Assembly: GCF_026914185.1 (NCBI RefSeq)
Contig: NC_070562.1
Span: 806,001-870,000 of the forward strand
Direction of reading: 5' to 3'
DNA length: 64,000 nt
Source of the DNA: Puccinia triticina
Taxonomy: Eukaryota; Basidiomycota; Pucciniomycetes; Pucciniales; Pucciniaceae
In this document: piece after piece, positions 1-11,602 of the stretch
How positions within the stretch are numbered: the stretch's first letter is position 1
Layout of the letters: every line of letters begins with the position of its first letter
The notes under the pieces: model-generated
Database searches by the model: none
Seen by the model: the letters and a program-made list of their open reading frames with translations, nothing else
Told to the model about the DNA's origin: nothing
Program-made: the position numbers and the translations under genes

Positions 1-1167
1 CTTCATCGCTTCCCAGTACGCCCGCCACTTGCCGTCCCGGCGCAGGAAGGACGCGAAGCGTGGGTCGGTGCCGTGGTTGGTCAGGATCCGGATCTCGAGT
101 AAGGAGGGCGATGGAGAGCCTTTCAAGGCTTCCAGGGTCCGCTGCATCAATGTGATTTGGTCCGTCGGTGGGATCTGTAGGAACCTTTCGGTGGTTAAGG
201 TCCATTTAAAAAAAAAAGAAAAGAAGCTGTGTATGGATACTTACTTTTGAGAGTCTCAGTTCTTCCTCGCGTAGCCTATCCTCTTCTTCACGTAGCTTGA
301 TGCGAACAGAGCGTTCGTCATCCCTCCTCCGGCGTAGTTTCCTATGAAATCAGCCGGCCGAAACACGTCAGTAACCAACAGTCCTGATCGGCAGAGCAGA
401 GCAAGGGCAGGCTTGTTACTTCTGGGCGATCTCCACCCTCTCCTCTGGCTGAAAGTAGAACATTTCTTCGTGGTCCGAGGGCAGATCCGAATAGCCCGTC
501 GGACTCTGCGCCGGCGGACTGGTGATCTGGGGCTCGAGAGTCGAGTCCGTCGATCTCGAGGGTGGCGGTGAGAGTAGTAGCCTGGCATCGTATCTGCCAC
601 GTTTGCCGATATCCACATAAAAACAAGAAGCGAGAGTCAAATTAGATCATTAGGTATTCTTTTTTTTTTTTTTTTGAAATATCTTGCGCATAGTCTAAGT
701 ATATTCTTTTTCTTGCAGGCGGCCCGGATGGATCTGCTTGCATCGTAGAAATGGTTGATGGTGACCGGTGATTCTGGTCGATCGTGAAGATTGTCGGGTT
801 CGATATAATGCTGAATAATTACATAATTAGGGCCGGATGTGGGGGTCGCGCTACATCTGTCTAGCTCTATATGAGTTGCGATTGATCCCGAGCCTTACCT
901 GTCGACCCAGACCGAGTTCTGAAGGTGTTCTTGTTCTTGGTTGTGGAGAGTGTTCAATCTGATCAGTCTGCCGCCTTCGAGCTGCTCAGCCGGGCTCTCG
1001 CTCTGCAGGCCGAGTCTGTCGAGCTCACACAGCTCTGCCTCGAGTGCTCGCAGGTTCCTGATCAGCGGGCGGCCTTCTGGGTGCGCTTGGTCCTGTGGGG
1101 TGGTGTGGTCGAGCGAGGAGAAGTAGGAGGATGGGCTGCGTGGTCGTTTGAGGGATGGCTGGAGCAT
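1..1167 (-). CDS. Unrecognised spliced gene, 5' part, runs off the left edge
   Basis: I do not recognise this gene. A plausible first exon runs from the ATG at 1167 to 899, where it reads ACAG then GTAAGG. It is rich in Arg, Leu and Glu and looks helical. A later exon at about 596-420 encodes a Pro/Ser/Asp/Glu-rich stretch and ends at a GTAACA donor. The next exon, about 341-256, encodes a highly charged Arg/Glu coiled-coil-like segment and ends at GTAAGT near position 243. The last visible exon, about 185-1, encodes a helical segment ending in a Trp/Tyr/Trp-rich patch. Exon borders between 899 and 600 are uncertain. Consistent splice sites and coherent charged protein across exons argue for a real gene. 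Function is unknown and the 3' end lies outside the window. Confidence 0.45.
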
Positions 1168-1611
1168 GGTGGTTGTGGTTACATTTGTAGTCAGCGGATG
1201 GCCTGTTGACCAGCGGCCAGCCTCGCTCGCAGTTTTATTCTGCTTCACAGGCACTCTGCACGCTTGCAGTTCTGCCACCAGCCCGAGCTTTACATGACTG
1301 GAAACAAGGAGAATTAACTTGATAAGGCGAGGGAAAAAATTTGAGATGTGGGATTTCCTCGGAAAATCAGGTTCCTCCTCTCGGTCGAGTCGGCGGCCAC
1401 TCAGGTGTGCCCTCCGAGCGATCGTCTTGAACGAACCTGGTCAATTTTGAGCAAGGTGTCCACAGACACTCCTCTAACTTATGTAGCTAATTCCCTCCTC
1501 GGGGGAGCAAAGCAACCTCCAAAGGAGGGACTTACGAGCTATGTCAACCCTGTGGCAGTAGAGAATTAGGCATTTATGGTGTTCATAAACTGCAATTTTG
1601 GCTGGGAGATG
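1168..1611. other. Intergenic stretch
   Basis: This is the likely promoter side of the minus-strand gene to the left. I see no convincing coding region or known repeat in it. Confidence 0.4.
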
Positions 1612-2418
1612 CACTGCAAGAAAAACTCTAGAAACTGCTTGCAGTTGAGATGCAGCAAGCTTGAATCAAGCCTCAGCTCAAGCTGGAGTCAAGCACCCAA
1701 ATTCCGTGCTGGTGCACCTTGTTCAGCATCCCAATGCTGAACATTCTATAGTGATCATGCAGTAGGCTGAGGCAAATGTTCAACCTTGAAAATGAGCATC
1801 CCCCTGAGCACCCTTTTATTTTTTTTATTAAATACTCCATGTTCCATTGGATCCAGCCAGAATAACATAAACAGGGTGTGTACACATGAAAGGGATATGT
1901 ACATAAGAAATGAATATGTATGCATGAAAGGGGAATGTGAGAAGGTGTATTAACACATAAAAGGGATATTTACACATGATTAAAGGGGGTATGTATGCAT
2001 GAAAGGGGTATTGAAAGGGATGTAAAAAACTCAAAGGGGACATTGAAAGGTTGATGAACACATGATGAAAGGGCTATGTACACATTGTGAAAGTGATACA
2101 TGCACATGAAAGGGGTATGTGCACATAAACGGGTATGTACACATTATGAAAGGGGTGAATGCATAAAAAGGGATATGTGCACATGAAAGGGTTATGTACA
2201 CATGAAAGGGGTATGTACACATGAAAGGGGAATTTGCACAGGTATCAACTCAGTATTTTGAAGCCTGTACTCAGTTTTTTGGAGCTTAGACTCACTCTTG
2301 CATAAATTATGCAATTTTCATGTAATCAACCAGTGCTTGATTCTTGCATGAGGCACAGCTTGCCTTGAGCTCTTGCATCTCAACTGCAAGCAGTTTCTAG
2401 AGTTTTTCTTGAAGTGAT
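1612..2418. mobile_element. Non-autonomous TIR element (MITE-like), 807 bp, with internal minisatellite
   Basis: The two ends are inverted repeats of about 43 bp, beginning CACTGCAAGAAAAACTC on the left and CACTTCAAGAAAAACTC on the reverse complement of the right. They are flanked by the direct trinucleotide ATG (1609-1611 and 2419-2421). A 3-bp duplication fits a PIF/Harbinger-mobilised element, but the family assignment is inference. The interior has no coding potential; it holds the tandem array listed separately. Confidence 0.75.
1880..2236. repeat. Degenerate minisatellite, ATGTACACATGAAAGGGGT-type unit
   Basis: Around seventeen imperfect units of roughly 17-22 bases follow one another. 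They share the core ACACATGAAAGGG and a GTATGT spacer. The array sits wholly inside the TIR element and fills nearly half of it. Confidence 0.8.
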
Positions 2419-2552
2419 GTCACTTTAAGTTTTGGGACTTGGAAAAACGACTCCCAACTTTTGGGAAAACCACTCCCATACGTCGGTGCAACTATTTCTT
2501 GACCAGCTCTTGACATCAACCTAGACCCTTTTTTTGGGAGTTGTTGACCTAA

Positions 2553-4151
2553 GAGCATATCCACCGCGGGAGGTAAATTGGGGAGGTAAACCAACTTTAC
2601 ACCCCCGCATCACAAAACTATAGCCCACCGGGGGGGGGGGGGGCAAATCAGGAGCTAAACATTGCTCCGGATGTAAAAATCATCCTTGGGGTGCCACATC
2701 TAGCACTTGACTGCACCCGCCTTCCCGCCAAAATCACTGCTCAACTACCCCCCCAGCTCCATCCATCCATCAACCGCCCAACCCCCAAAATCACTTCCAC
2801 ACAAACCTCTCACATCAAATCATTCAACATGCCATCAAGCACCCAATCCAACCCACCTTCCAGCCCAACTCCAAAGAGAAACACCAAGAAGCCGAGTAGG
2901 TTGTTTGCTTTATTTTCACCAATTTTGTTTATCCCATTCTGATGATCGTTGCTTCTATTCTTTTTTCAGGAGCTCGTGCCATCAACAACAATGCGGAGGA
3001 ACCCTCCAAGCCATCCAAGAAGACAAAAATTGCCCCTCAAAAGACAAAGGCTGCTACCAATGCTGAGTTGCAGGACGATGATGACAGAAATGATGCAGAT
3101 GATGTTGCTGAAGCTTTGGAGAAAACAACAACCACCAGCGCACCCAAGAAGACCAAAAACTCAAAGAAGAAATCAGTTGAGTTGGAGGAGGACAATGACG
3201 CCTCTGAAGATTCAGAGAAAATACCAACCATCCGCCTGCCAAACTTCACTGAAGACAAACATGTGCAAATCTGCTGCTCTTGGCTTGAGACCACCAAAGA
3301 CCCCCTCAACTCCACAAACCAAACTGGAAAGACTTCTGGGCTTGAGTTTGTGAGCACTACATGAAGATGATCCCCACGCACAACCGTCCTGTCAGCAGCA
3401 TCAAGAAAAGTTGGCAAGGGATTCAGTGGGCCACAAACAAGTTTCACGGTTGCTTTAAGCAAGTCAACCAGGCAAATCAGAGCAGAACTATAAACAATGA
3501 TTGGTTGTCTGCTGCCCTCAAGCTCTATGTTGCAACCAAACGCCGTCCCTATGCTCATCTCCAATGCTACAACATCCTTGCACCCTTGCCAAAGTGGAAC
3601 ATCTATTGCAAGCAACTAGATAAGAAAGATCAAAAGAAAAATGAATTATCTTCTGAACTTACTGTTTCCGAAGTGGCAAGTGACACTACTGCTGTCCCGT
3701 CGACTTTATCTGGCGAAATCAGCCAACCCACCGGAAACAAGAAGGCCAAAGAGGCGAAGGTGCAGGAAGCAAAGGATCAAAAGTGGCGGCAAGATCTTGT
3801 GAAAGCGCATTTGGAACTGGCAATCCATTTGAGAAATCAGAATGAGATCCTTACCAAGCAAAAGGAAGCAATGATCACTATGGCCGAGGAATCAATCATA
3901 AAGACTGACCTGGATAGTATACCGGAATCAAGGCAGCCGTTTTTTGAGTGGAAACAGAAAAAGGTCATGGAGAAGATGGCGCTTGAACAGGAAAGAGAGG
4001 CGGAGGAAAAGAAGAAAAAAGCAGAATAAAAGAAGAAACAAGAGGAGGAGGAAGAAAAGAAAAAGGAGGAGGAGGAAGAAAAGGAAAAGAAAGAGGAGGA
4101 GGCTAAGGAAGTCGGAAAAAAGAAGACTCCAGCGAAGAAGAAAGACCAACC
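2553..4151 (+). mobile_element. PIF/Harbinger-like element remnant (left end plus Myb-like gene)
   Basis: The sequence starts with GAGCATATCCACCGCGGGAG directly after TAA. The same terminus, again after TAA, recurs at 16002 upstream of a PIF-type DDE transposase. TAA/TTA target duplication is characteristic of PIF/Harbinger transposons. The unit contains the Myb/SANT-like pseudogene that typically accompanies the transposase in this superfamily. No right terminus was found. The element seems to be cut at about 4151, where a candidate copia LTR begins. Confidence 0.55.
2830..4151 (+). pseudogene. Myb/SANT-like (NAM-associated-type) accessory protein of a Harbinger element, decayed
   Basis: Exon 1 starts at the ATG at 2830. 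An intron of about 71 bases (GTAGGT to TTTTTTCAG) leads into a long second exon. The predicted product has a Lys/Asp/Glu-rich N-terminal region, then a Trp-containing trihelix-like segment (SWLETTKDP, SSIKKSWQGIQWATNKFHG), then a coiled coil very rich in Lys and Glu (about 3930-4140). This layout matches the rust Myb/SANT-like proteins with a NAM-associated C-terminal region that are linked to Harbinger transposons. The reading frame shifts near 3330, has a TGA at 3343-3345 in the conserved FW.RV region, and a TAA at 4027-4029. Homology is from memory of the family. Confidence 0.6.
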
Positions 4152-4833
4152 TGTAGGAATACAGGCCCAGGACCAGACCCGCAGCGACCTTTGCGGAAGC
4201 TTGCAACAGACCCAGACCCAGACCCGCAGCAACCTCCGCAGAAGCTAGTGAGGTTCAAAAATCACCCAGACCCAGCTGCACAGAAAGGTAAGCCTAAGCC
4301 CCTTCTGCAGTCCAAAGACCCAAAACCTATCCCAGGTGAAAAGCTAATCTGTGTATCGCCACGTCGACCACAGAAGCGAAAGCCCCAGCCAAAACCTTAT
4401 CGGTCAATAGACAAAGCAACCCAAAGACGCCAACGGAACCAAGAACTCTGTGAGTACTTGAGGCTAGTTCTATGCAGACTTACTCGTAAGGACTGACATA
4501 AGTCCGGTTCCGTCGTAGCACTCTTGCGGAACGCATCAGACACAAAAACCAAGCCGAACTGCTTTATAGGATCACGGAAGCCACCAGAGCTAACCGTAAG
4601 TACTAGAGCAGATTCACAGAAACAGATCAGAACAAAAGCTAACGCACGTACGAACCCCGTTCGTTGTGTAGCTCAAGAAACAGTGGATAACGCTTTATCC
4701 CAGGACAAGACCAAGCGACTGCAATAGCAAACGCAAGCTCGTAAGCCCTGGTCTTGTAAGCTGCATAGACAAGACAGCAAGAAACTGATGTAGAGGAGAT
4801 TGCGGCCAGGCGCACTGCAGTTGACGATCTACA
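4152..4833 (+). repeat. Candidate 5' LTR of the copia element
   Basis: The segment opens TGTAGGAATA and closes GATCTACA, so its ends are the short inverted repeat TGTAG/CTACA expected of a Ty1/copia LTR. It begins where the Myb-like coding sequence breaks off and ends about 240 bases before the copia Gag start. There is no second copy in the window because the 3' half of the element is missing. The call therefore rests on position and termini only. Confidence 0.4.
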
Positions 4834-5070
4834 ACAACCACTGCTCCTTGCCATACTTTCTCCCAACTCACCCAAACCCACTCAAGCCACAGGCATTTCC
4901 TAGCCTGCTTTCAGGTACACAGATAAAGATCTCACTTTTTTTCTTTATCCCTGCAATTGTACCTAGTTTTCTAATGGAGAAATACATTTCAGTTGCTCCA
5001 TTTCTTTTAGATTTACAGTATCAAACCACTCAATTTGACTACCTCAACAAGCAACTGAAAGCAGACTAGG

Positions 5071-6415
5071 ATGGCCAATACTCGTAACCAAGGACCTAGC
5101 AACTCCACAAGTAACTCCACGGAAAGGAATCCCGTACAAGCAAAGAGTGAAGCCTATAGCCCCGATAAAGACCATGTCAATGTCCCCAAGTTGGATGGCA
5201 CAAACTTCCCACTTTGGGAGAGAAAAATCAAGATGCACCTACATCCCCGGCGACTTGAAACCTATATCCTGGAACCGATGCCGAAAGAACCCAACAAGGA
5301 TGAAAACCAAGGAGCTCTCAGAACGTGCAGCATCTTGATCGAGGCTATCTCCAATTCTATCTTCACCAGCGTGATAAACAACACCAACAAGCAGGACCCG
5401 TTTTCCATCTGGACTGATATCAAAACCATCTACGCCTCCGACTTGCTCCTCTTGGTATTCCAAGTGTGGAATAAATGGTTAGACATTCAGTATAATAAAG
5501 ATATGAACTCTTATATCACCAAAATGGAAGAAAGCTTAGCAGAATCTAGCTCACTCGGCCTTAAAGTGCCTGACGTTCTAGTCGGCTGCGGAATCGTCGG
5601 CAAGATCACAAAAAGAAGACCAATGCTTATGGAGGCTCTATTCACCGACCTGAAGGCTTTAGCAAAACCCGAGGAAATCATAGCTAAACTCAGTGATATC
5701 GGCCGACATGAAACCGCAACCAAAAGAAAATTCGTCGACGAATCTGAGCCAACGTCAACCGCACTTGCCACGGGAACCAGCAGAAGACCCAAGAAATCCT
5801 CCGGCCCAGTCATTTGCTGCTCAGGAGGAAAGCACAATCCTAAAGCAACCACTCACGTGGAAGCCGATTGCTGGACCATCCACCCCACCTCTCGGCCGCC
5901 AGAAAGACCTCTTAAAGACCAAGAACGACCCCATAAGAAGCAGTGCAGCTCCTACCACACAGAGGCCAATGAGGAAGAAGAAGAAGCTCACCACACCTCC
6001 ATAGTTAAGCCTTTGTTCACCTACAACATCACTACTCAAGGCAAGCCATTATCGACCATTCTCGACTCCGGTGCCAGTAATCACATTATCAACGCCCTCG
6101 AATACTTCGTTGACACCACACCGGTCCACATATCCATAGTGACGGGTAGCGGCAAGTCTGAATTACTGGCAGTAGCGCGAGGCACTGTAGTGCTCTGCCT
6201 TCCATCCGGGGAAAAGATGACCTTGAAGGATGCGTTGTACGTTCCCAACCTCACTCAAAACCTAGTCTCGCTGGTACAGCTGCTCAATTGCTGAGCCACA
6301 ATCACCAAACGGAACGGCTCATTTGAAGTCAGAATGGATGAAGGAATACCATTCCCGGTAGATCTCTCAAACGACTTGTTGGAGTTAGTCGGCGTATCTC
6401 CAGCAACGCAAACGG
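5071..6415 (+). pseudogene. Copia Gag and aspartic protease region
   Basis: Translation from the ATG at 5071 gives a copia Gag (N-terminal GTNFPLWERKIKMHL motif). It has a degenerate zinc-knuckle region near residues 250-270 and a copia-type retropepsin with the active-site triplet in ILDSGASNHII around residue 330, followed by the YVPNLTQNLVS segment typical of copia proteases. A TGA at 6292-6294 stops the frame, but homologous sequence continues in the same frame up to the solo LTR at 6416. The zinc knuckle lacks the full CX2CX4HX4C spacing. The protein would be nucleocapsid and processing protease of the virus-like particle; this copy is dead. Confidence 0.85.
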
Positions 6416-7283
6416 TGAGGGACTCCTGTCCGTGCTAAGCGGCAGCAGTCGTGTGAGGGGAGAAGTGCTGTTTAGGCTGCCCTCGTGGCGGTGGTCCATA
6501 GAGATGAGCGCAGAAAAAGATCGAGGATAGCTGGGGGTTTTGGTGGTGGTTTTGAGATGTTTGCCGGGGGGTTTGGATCCTCGGTGGCGGTTGTTATTTT
6601 AAAAGGGTGGGGAAATGTGATCTTAAGAATGAGGAAGGAAGGGATCTGGGAAACTCTGGATGATGATGATCCGCGAGTGGAGCTCGAAGGTTTGGACTCT
6701 GAAGATCTGATCTATAAACTCCCGATGGACCGTATTCTGGGGATCAGAATGCCATGGCCACCCATCATCCAAGTTTGAGCTGAACTTGGACTCCGGGTGA
6801 CATGTCACATACATTTCATCACATCCTCCGCGCGCTACACGCGCGCACACACAAAACAGCAGAAAGAAACCAACAAAGAAGCGGAGAAAAGAAACAGCAC
6901 AAAGGAAACTAAAAGAAAACACAGCATGAGGAGACAGAAAGAAAAGAGCCCCAGAGAGGAAAGGAAGAAAGAAAAGAAGAGATAGGCGGAACAAACAGAA
7001 AAGGAGAAAACCAGAAACAAACAAGGAAATAAACCCACAGCAGCCGCTGTGTTAGGACCAAGAAAAATGAAGGGGGTGGGAACTGAGAGGGAGTGGGGAT
7101 GGAAAAGGAAGGAAAAAGGGGAAGATCTTGAGAAGGGAGCCAATTGAAGTGGGAAGGTGATGGAAAAGGGATCTTGAGGTTTGGGTTCTTGATGCCTTGA
7201 TGATGAGATCTTGAGGTCAGAGTCTTGATGATCCTGCTGGTGGCGTTGATCCTGACTAGCTGGCCACGAGAGGGGCCACCACA
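6416..7283 (+). repeat. Solo LTR of the Ty3 element family, inserted in copia
   Basis: This 868-bp block starts TGAGGGACTCCTGTCC and ends CCACCACA. It is the same sequence as the two LTRs flanking the Ty3 element at 18222-19018 and 27495-28171, with visible divergence. The copia sequence is duplicated on both sides as AACGG/ACGG (6411-6415 and 7283-7287), so this is an insertion that later collapsed to a solo LTR by LTR-LTR recombination. It contains a purine-rich AGAAAGAAACC tract and no real gene. Confidence 0.9.
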
Positions 7284-7287
7284 ACGG

Positions 7288-7826
7288 CCATAAGCCTCTT
7301 GATGGTAGCCACCCCAGAACTCTCAGCATTTCAGCGGTGGCATAACAGACTTGGACACGCTAGTTCCGGCCGTATCGCCCACGCCGTTCCAGAGAAGCTG
7401 AATCTGGAAAAGACGCACGCCTGTCAGGCATGCATGCAAGGCAAGCTAACACGCCTTCCATGCAACGGTGTTTTCAAAGCTGCGGACGCCCCGCTAAGTG
7501 TCGTGCATGCAGACCTTGTTGGTCCAATCTCACCTCCAACAAACGGCGGAGCCAGGTACTTCCTGACAGTGGTTGACCAATTCACCGGATTCATCCACAC
7601 AGCAATTCTCAAGGAAAAGAGCCAGGCTGCACAGGCAATACTGGACTTTCAAAAGTTTTACGAAAAGCAGACAGGCTTCTCACTGAAGAAACTCATATTG
7701 GACGGAGGCGGCGAGTTCGTCAACGGCACTCTCGCCAAGCATCTCAAAAGCGAAGGCATTCAGCACAACGTTGCGCCGGCCTACACTCCGCAAAACAACG
7801 GACTGGCCGAGCGGGCGAATCACACA
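7288..7826 (+). pseudogene. Copia integrase, N-terminal and catalytic core part
   Basis: The frame resumes after the solo LTR with the GAG-pre-integrase/HHCC zinc-binding module (RWHNRLGHASSGR and CQACMQGK). The RNase H-fold integrase core follows. The three acidic catalytic residues are visible: Asp in VVHADLVGP, Asp in LILDGGGEF and Glu in NNGLAERANH. The frame breaks exactly after ERANH, where the TACGC foldback is inserted. It resumes at 8427 with the codons expected next in copia integrases. Confidence 0.88.
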
Positions 7827-8426
7827 CAACACTGGGTCGCGACGCTACGCTACGCTATGCTACGCTACGCTACGCTACGCTACGCTATGCTACGCTACGC
7901 TACGCTACGCTACGCTATGCTACGCTACGCTACGCTACGCTACGCTATGCTACGCTACGCTACGCTACGCTACGCTATTTCAGCGCTACGCGTTAGCGTA
8001 GTGGAAAAAAGCGCCCATCTATTTTGCATAGCGTTAGCGCGCTGTTAGCGCCGCTACGCTGCGCTAATTTTCAGCGGCGCTAACAGCGCGCCAATTCTTT
8101 GTTAGCGTTAGCGCGCCGCTACAGTCGCTACGCTACGCTGCGCTGCGCTACACCGCTTTTAGCGGAAAAAAAGCCCTTTTTTCCCGCTAAAGGCGCTGTA
8201 GCGCAGCGTAGCGCGCGCTCTTTTGCGCCCTGCATGCGTAGCGTTAGCGCAATTGCGCGCATCTGCGCTAACGCTACGCTATCAGCTAAAATAGCTGCGC
8301 ACCGCGTGCGCATAGCGTTAGCGCATATGCGTGCAATTGCGCTAACGCTACGCTAAAAAATAGCGCATTCGCGCTGCGCTACGCTACGCTAACCGCTATG
8401 GTTAGCGTAGCGACCCAGTGTTGCCG
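7827..8426. mobile_element. Foldback/MITE-like insertion built of TACGC pentamers
   Basis: An approximately 600-bp insertion splits the copia integrase gene. Its ends are inverted: CAACACTGGGTCGC on the left and the same string on the reverse complement of the right end (8410-8423). The short direct repeat CACA at both borders is a weak, low-complexity candidate TSD. The left part is a higher-order array, and the rest consists of interleaved GTTAGCG and CGCTAAC inverted blocks able to fold into long hairpins. There is no plausible protein. Confidence 0.8.
7841..7978. repeat. Higher-order pentamer array: 30-bp unit (TACGC)5 TATGC
   Basis: The pentamer TACGC is tandemly repeated. Every sixth copy carries a C-to-T change (TATGC), giving a perfectly regular 30-bp higher-order unit seen about four to five times. 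This implies amplification of a 30-bp block, not slippage of single pentamers. Confidence 0.92.
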
Positions 8427-8903
8427 CACAATAATCAACATGACGAGATGCTTGATGATGCAAGCGAACGTAGCCTCGGAATGGTGGGCAGACGCTGTCC
8501 AAGCGGCTACCTCAACAACCAACTGCCTCCCCTCCCTAGGAAAGTCAAAGGTATCACCTATCGAGCTGATGTTCAAGCTGAAGCCAAACATCAACTTCTT
8601 CCGGCCCTTCGGCTGCAGGGCGTGGATTGTCAAACCGAAGCCAAAGAGGGACACCAAATTCTGGTCCATCTCATGGGAGGGGATTCTACTAGGCTACAAG
8701 AATGACTTCTCCTCATACAGACTCTATTGACTCGAATACAAGAAGATCGTTACCGCCAAGCACGTGCACTTTGATGAAACCACCTTCCCAGAATGCCCCC
8801 CTCTCAGCGGCACTGTCACGCCCTCAGGACCTAACAAGCTTCCAAGCTTTAAGGTCAACAAGCCCCTGCCGTTTATGGAAGAAGAAACACTTCCTGCTGA
8901 AGA
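8427..8903 (+). pseudogene. Copia integrase, downstream part
   Basis: The sequence encodes the post-core part of a copia integrase, including the SPIELMFKLKPNINFFRPFGC and FWSISWEGILLGY motifs and a following HVHFDETTFPE segment. This matches the region between integrase core and reverse transcriptase in Ty1/copia. A TGA at 8728-8730 interrupts the frame, in a TATTGACTC context. The element ends at about 8903 in GAAAGGGGCG, a short string also present in the hAT element that follows. The junction may therefore be microhomology-mediated. Confidence 0.8.
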
Positions 8904-11602
8904 AAGGGGCGTCGGATGATCGCCTACCCGTGCAAGATGTAAGCTTCCCGTTTGGTTATGATTTTTCTCTGCCTTTGACTTGCTGATTCTTTTTTCAATC
9001 AGATGTGGGACCAGAATCAACCGGCCGACAAGTGACTCTTCCTGCAGCAACCTCTTAAAACATGCAGCGGCATGTCTGGTCAAAGAACGCGATTCGACTT
9101 CCAACCGCAAGCTGGCATGTTTAGGAGTGAGTGGAACAGGAGATATTGATCCCCAAGAGGTAAGTAACGATCTCTTTGACTTTTTTTTGATAATTATTAA
9201 TCTCTCTCTCAATCCCCACTTGTGTAGGTAACACAGCTGTGTGCCATCTGGTGCGCCAAAGCCACCCGCCCATTTTCGGCATTGGCCGACGAGTCCCTCA
9301 AGAGGATTCTCCATCCCACGGTTATCAAACACCTTCCTTCCGATAAGGTAATCTCCCGAATGATACACATCCTCTACACCGCCGTTCAAGATAGCTACCG
9401 GGACGAGTTAAAGAAACACACTGGATCGATGTATCTCGGGGCTGACGCATGGCAGTCACCAAATGGATTCAATATCCTTGGTGTCGTCCTTTATCGATTG
9501 GTTGAGCTCAACACCGGAGTTCTCAATCTTGAGGCCGTGCCTCTGGATTTTATTCAACTCGCTAAAAGTCATACCGGAGAATATCTAGCCGACACCGTCC
9601 GAGCAGTTGTTGAGAAGTTTGGCATTCAGGACAAGGTGGGTCTTTCGTTTACTTTCTGATATGTTAAACACTGAAGATTGTTCATTATTTATTCCAGATT
9701 TGTGGCATTGTCACTGACAATGCCTCCAACAACGCGGCAATGGTTTCCGAGATGAAAAACTTCAAGTGGGCTCGTTTTAAGGGCGATCAGCATTGGATTA
9801 GGTGCTATGCACACATCCTCAACCTGATTGCCCAGTCGATCTTGCGACCATTCGGCACTGTTAATAAAAAACGATCAACTGCAACTGAAACTGAAGATGA
9901 TGACGAATCTTCAGCCTCATCAGATGATTCCGACTTGGAAGATGCTGAGGATCAGATCCGCAGGTGAGTCATAGATATGATCTACCCTCGTTGGATCATC
10001 AATTAATCCACAAAATGTTGGCCTAGATATGAGAACGATGTGTGCGATGTTTCCCCTGATGGAGATGACCAAGACTTTACGGACAGATATGATGCTGAAG
10101 GTTCAGATGACCTCCAGCCAGAGCTCAGCCTTCAAGACATTCACGACTTGAGTGACGAGGACGAAGATGCCGATCTGTACACTTCGTCATCATGCAAAAA
10201 AACCCTGGCAAAGGTGAGTAATTTGACCTTGACGACCATCAAACTGGTTTGTCTCTTGATCTGATCTTTCTTTTGGTGTCTCAAGTTTCGCGCGGTCGCT
10301 TGCAAACTCCGCAAATCCCCGAACTCGAAGATGGAGTTTGTCGAGCTCTGCAGAGAGATGGAATGTGCAAAGCCCCATAGCATTGTGCAAGACGTTCGCA
10401 CAAGGTGGAACTCAACATATATGCAGTTGGTGAGCATTGTCAGATGTGAGAAAGCTATGTAGGTTTCTTCTCCTCCGATCATCCAAATTCTCAACACTGA
10501 ACGTGCGGTTTGCGGCAGTCTTGCTTGGCAAAAAGACAAGAAATACGGCTTGGATCGAAAATACCACATCAACTCCGTCGATATTCAGCTAGCAAAGCAC
10601 TTGGTGTCAATACTCCAGGTGTTCTATGAACAAACACTTCAAGTATCCACACCTGGATCGGCCCGATTAACCCATATCATTGTTTTCATTGACGAGGTTA
10701 CTGACCTCCTTTCCAGTGCCATCAAAGGCTGCGACAACAATTACCCGCCTGCACTCAGAAATGCTTGCCGAGTTGGCCTGCAGCTGACCAACAAATACTA
10801 TACACTAACTGACTGTTCTCCCTTGTTTAGAATCGCCATGGGTAAGCTTACAAGGAATCCTTTTCTAACTTTTCTTAATTCATGACAACTAACTGTATTT
10901 CATGGGTTAGTCCTTCACCCATCTTTCAAAGATGAGTACTTCAAGATCGCGGCATGGGAGGACGAATGGATCACCGAAGCTCTTAGACTCACCCGAGATA
11001 TGTTCAACAGTTATTACAAGCCTCCGCCAAATGTACCATCGGCTCACCCACCCAAAGGAACAAAGGTGTGATTTAATTTGTTTATTTTTAAACCTTTGTG
11101 TGGCCTCACTAACCAAATTTCCTTCCAGCCAAAGACTGGAAACATCGCTCAGTTGGGGGCTGCGCTGGCGGCCCGAGGCCAATCTACAAACGATCCGCTT
11201 GATTCCTGGCTAGCTTCGGGTCTTATTTTGGACGACGGATCTCCAATTGACGCGCTGGAGTGGTTGATACAGCAGAAACGTGCCGGTAATACACACGGTG
11301 GCCTTCTTCAAATGGCCCTCGATGTCTTAAGCTGCCCAGGTGATTTATTTCTCTCACTTTACTAAGGAACAATCATTGGAATGCTGACATGCCTTGTTGA
11401 TCTAGCCGCTTCAGTGGATGTGGAGCGTGCTTTTTCTTTTGGCCGCAATTATGTATTGCAAAAACGACACCGTCTCAACTCAATCTCCCTCAGTAGGGGT
11501 ATGTCCGTGGCATTCTATTCAAAAAACAACTTGATCGAGCCTGGTCTCATCAAGAAATGGAAGGAGGGGGTTAAGGAAGAGAAAAAAAGAAAAAGAAATT
11601 AA
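8904..11602 (+). pseudogene. hAT transposase gene copy 1 (first exons missing)
   Basis: The gene is multi-exon with short introns (for example GTAAGC at about 8940 to a CAG before 9003). Exons encode, in order, a BED-type zinc-finger remnant (CGTRINRPTSDSSCSNLLKHAAAC) and the hAT catalytic segment (LGADAWQSPNGFNILG). Next come the second catalytic Asp region (GIVTDNASNN with the CYAHILNLIAQS motif), an acidic insertion, and the C-terminal hAT dimerisation domain (DVERAFSFGRNYV). The product would excise and insert hAT DNA in the nucleus. The start and first exon present in copy 2 are absent here, so the copy is presumably dead. The rest of the frame looks undamaged. Confidence 0.85.

Larger units (their letters stand above)
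4152..8903 (+). mobile_element. Ty1/copia retrotransposon, 3'-truncated and twice interrupted
   Basis: Gag-protease (5071-6415), the first part of the integrase (7288-7826) and the downstream integrase part (8427-8903) occur in the order Gag-PR-IN of Ty1/copia. The reverse transcriptase and RNase H that should follow are absent, because the element is joined at about 8903 to an hAT transposon. Two younger insertions split the coding region: a solo Ty3 LTR at 6416-7283 and a TACGC foldback at 7827-8426. Confidence 0.85.

Noticed and set aside
3928..4232. Minus-strand ORFs rich in Leu, Phe and Ser
   Set aside because: They are shadows of the Lys/Glu-rich coiled coil of the Myb-like pseudogene.
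6623..7329. Minus-strand ORF inside the solo LTR
   Set aside because: The same frame recurs in all three LTR copies and encodes only the complement of the AG-rich tract. There are no conserved residues.
7841..8410. CRISPR-like repeat array
   Set aside because: The units are directly contiguous pentamers without unique spacers, in a eukaryotic transposon context.
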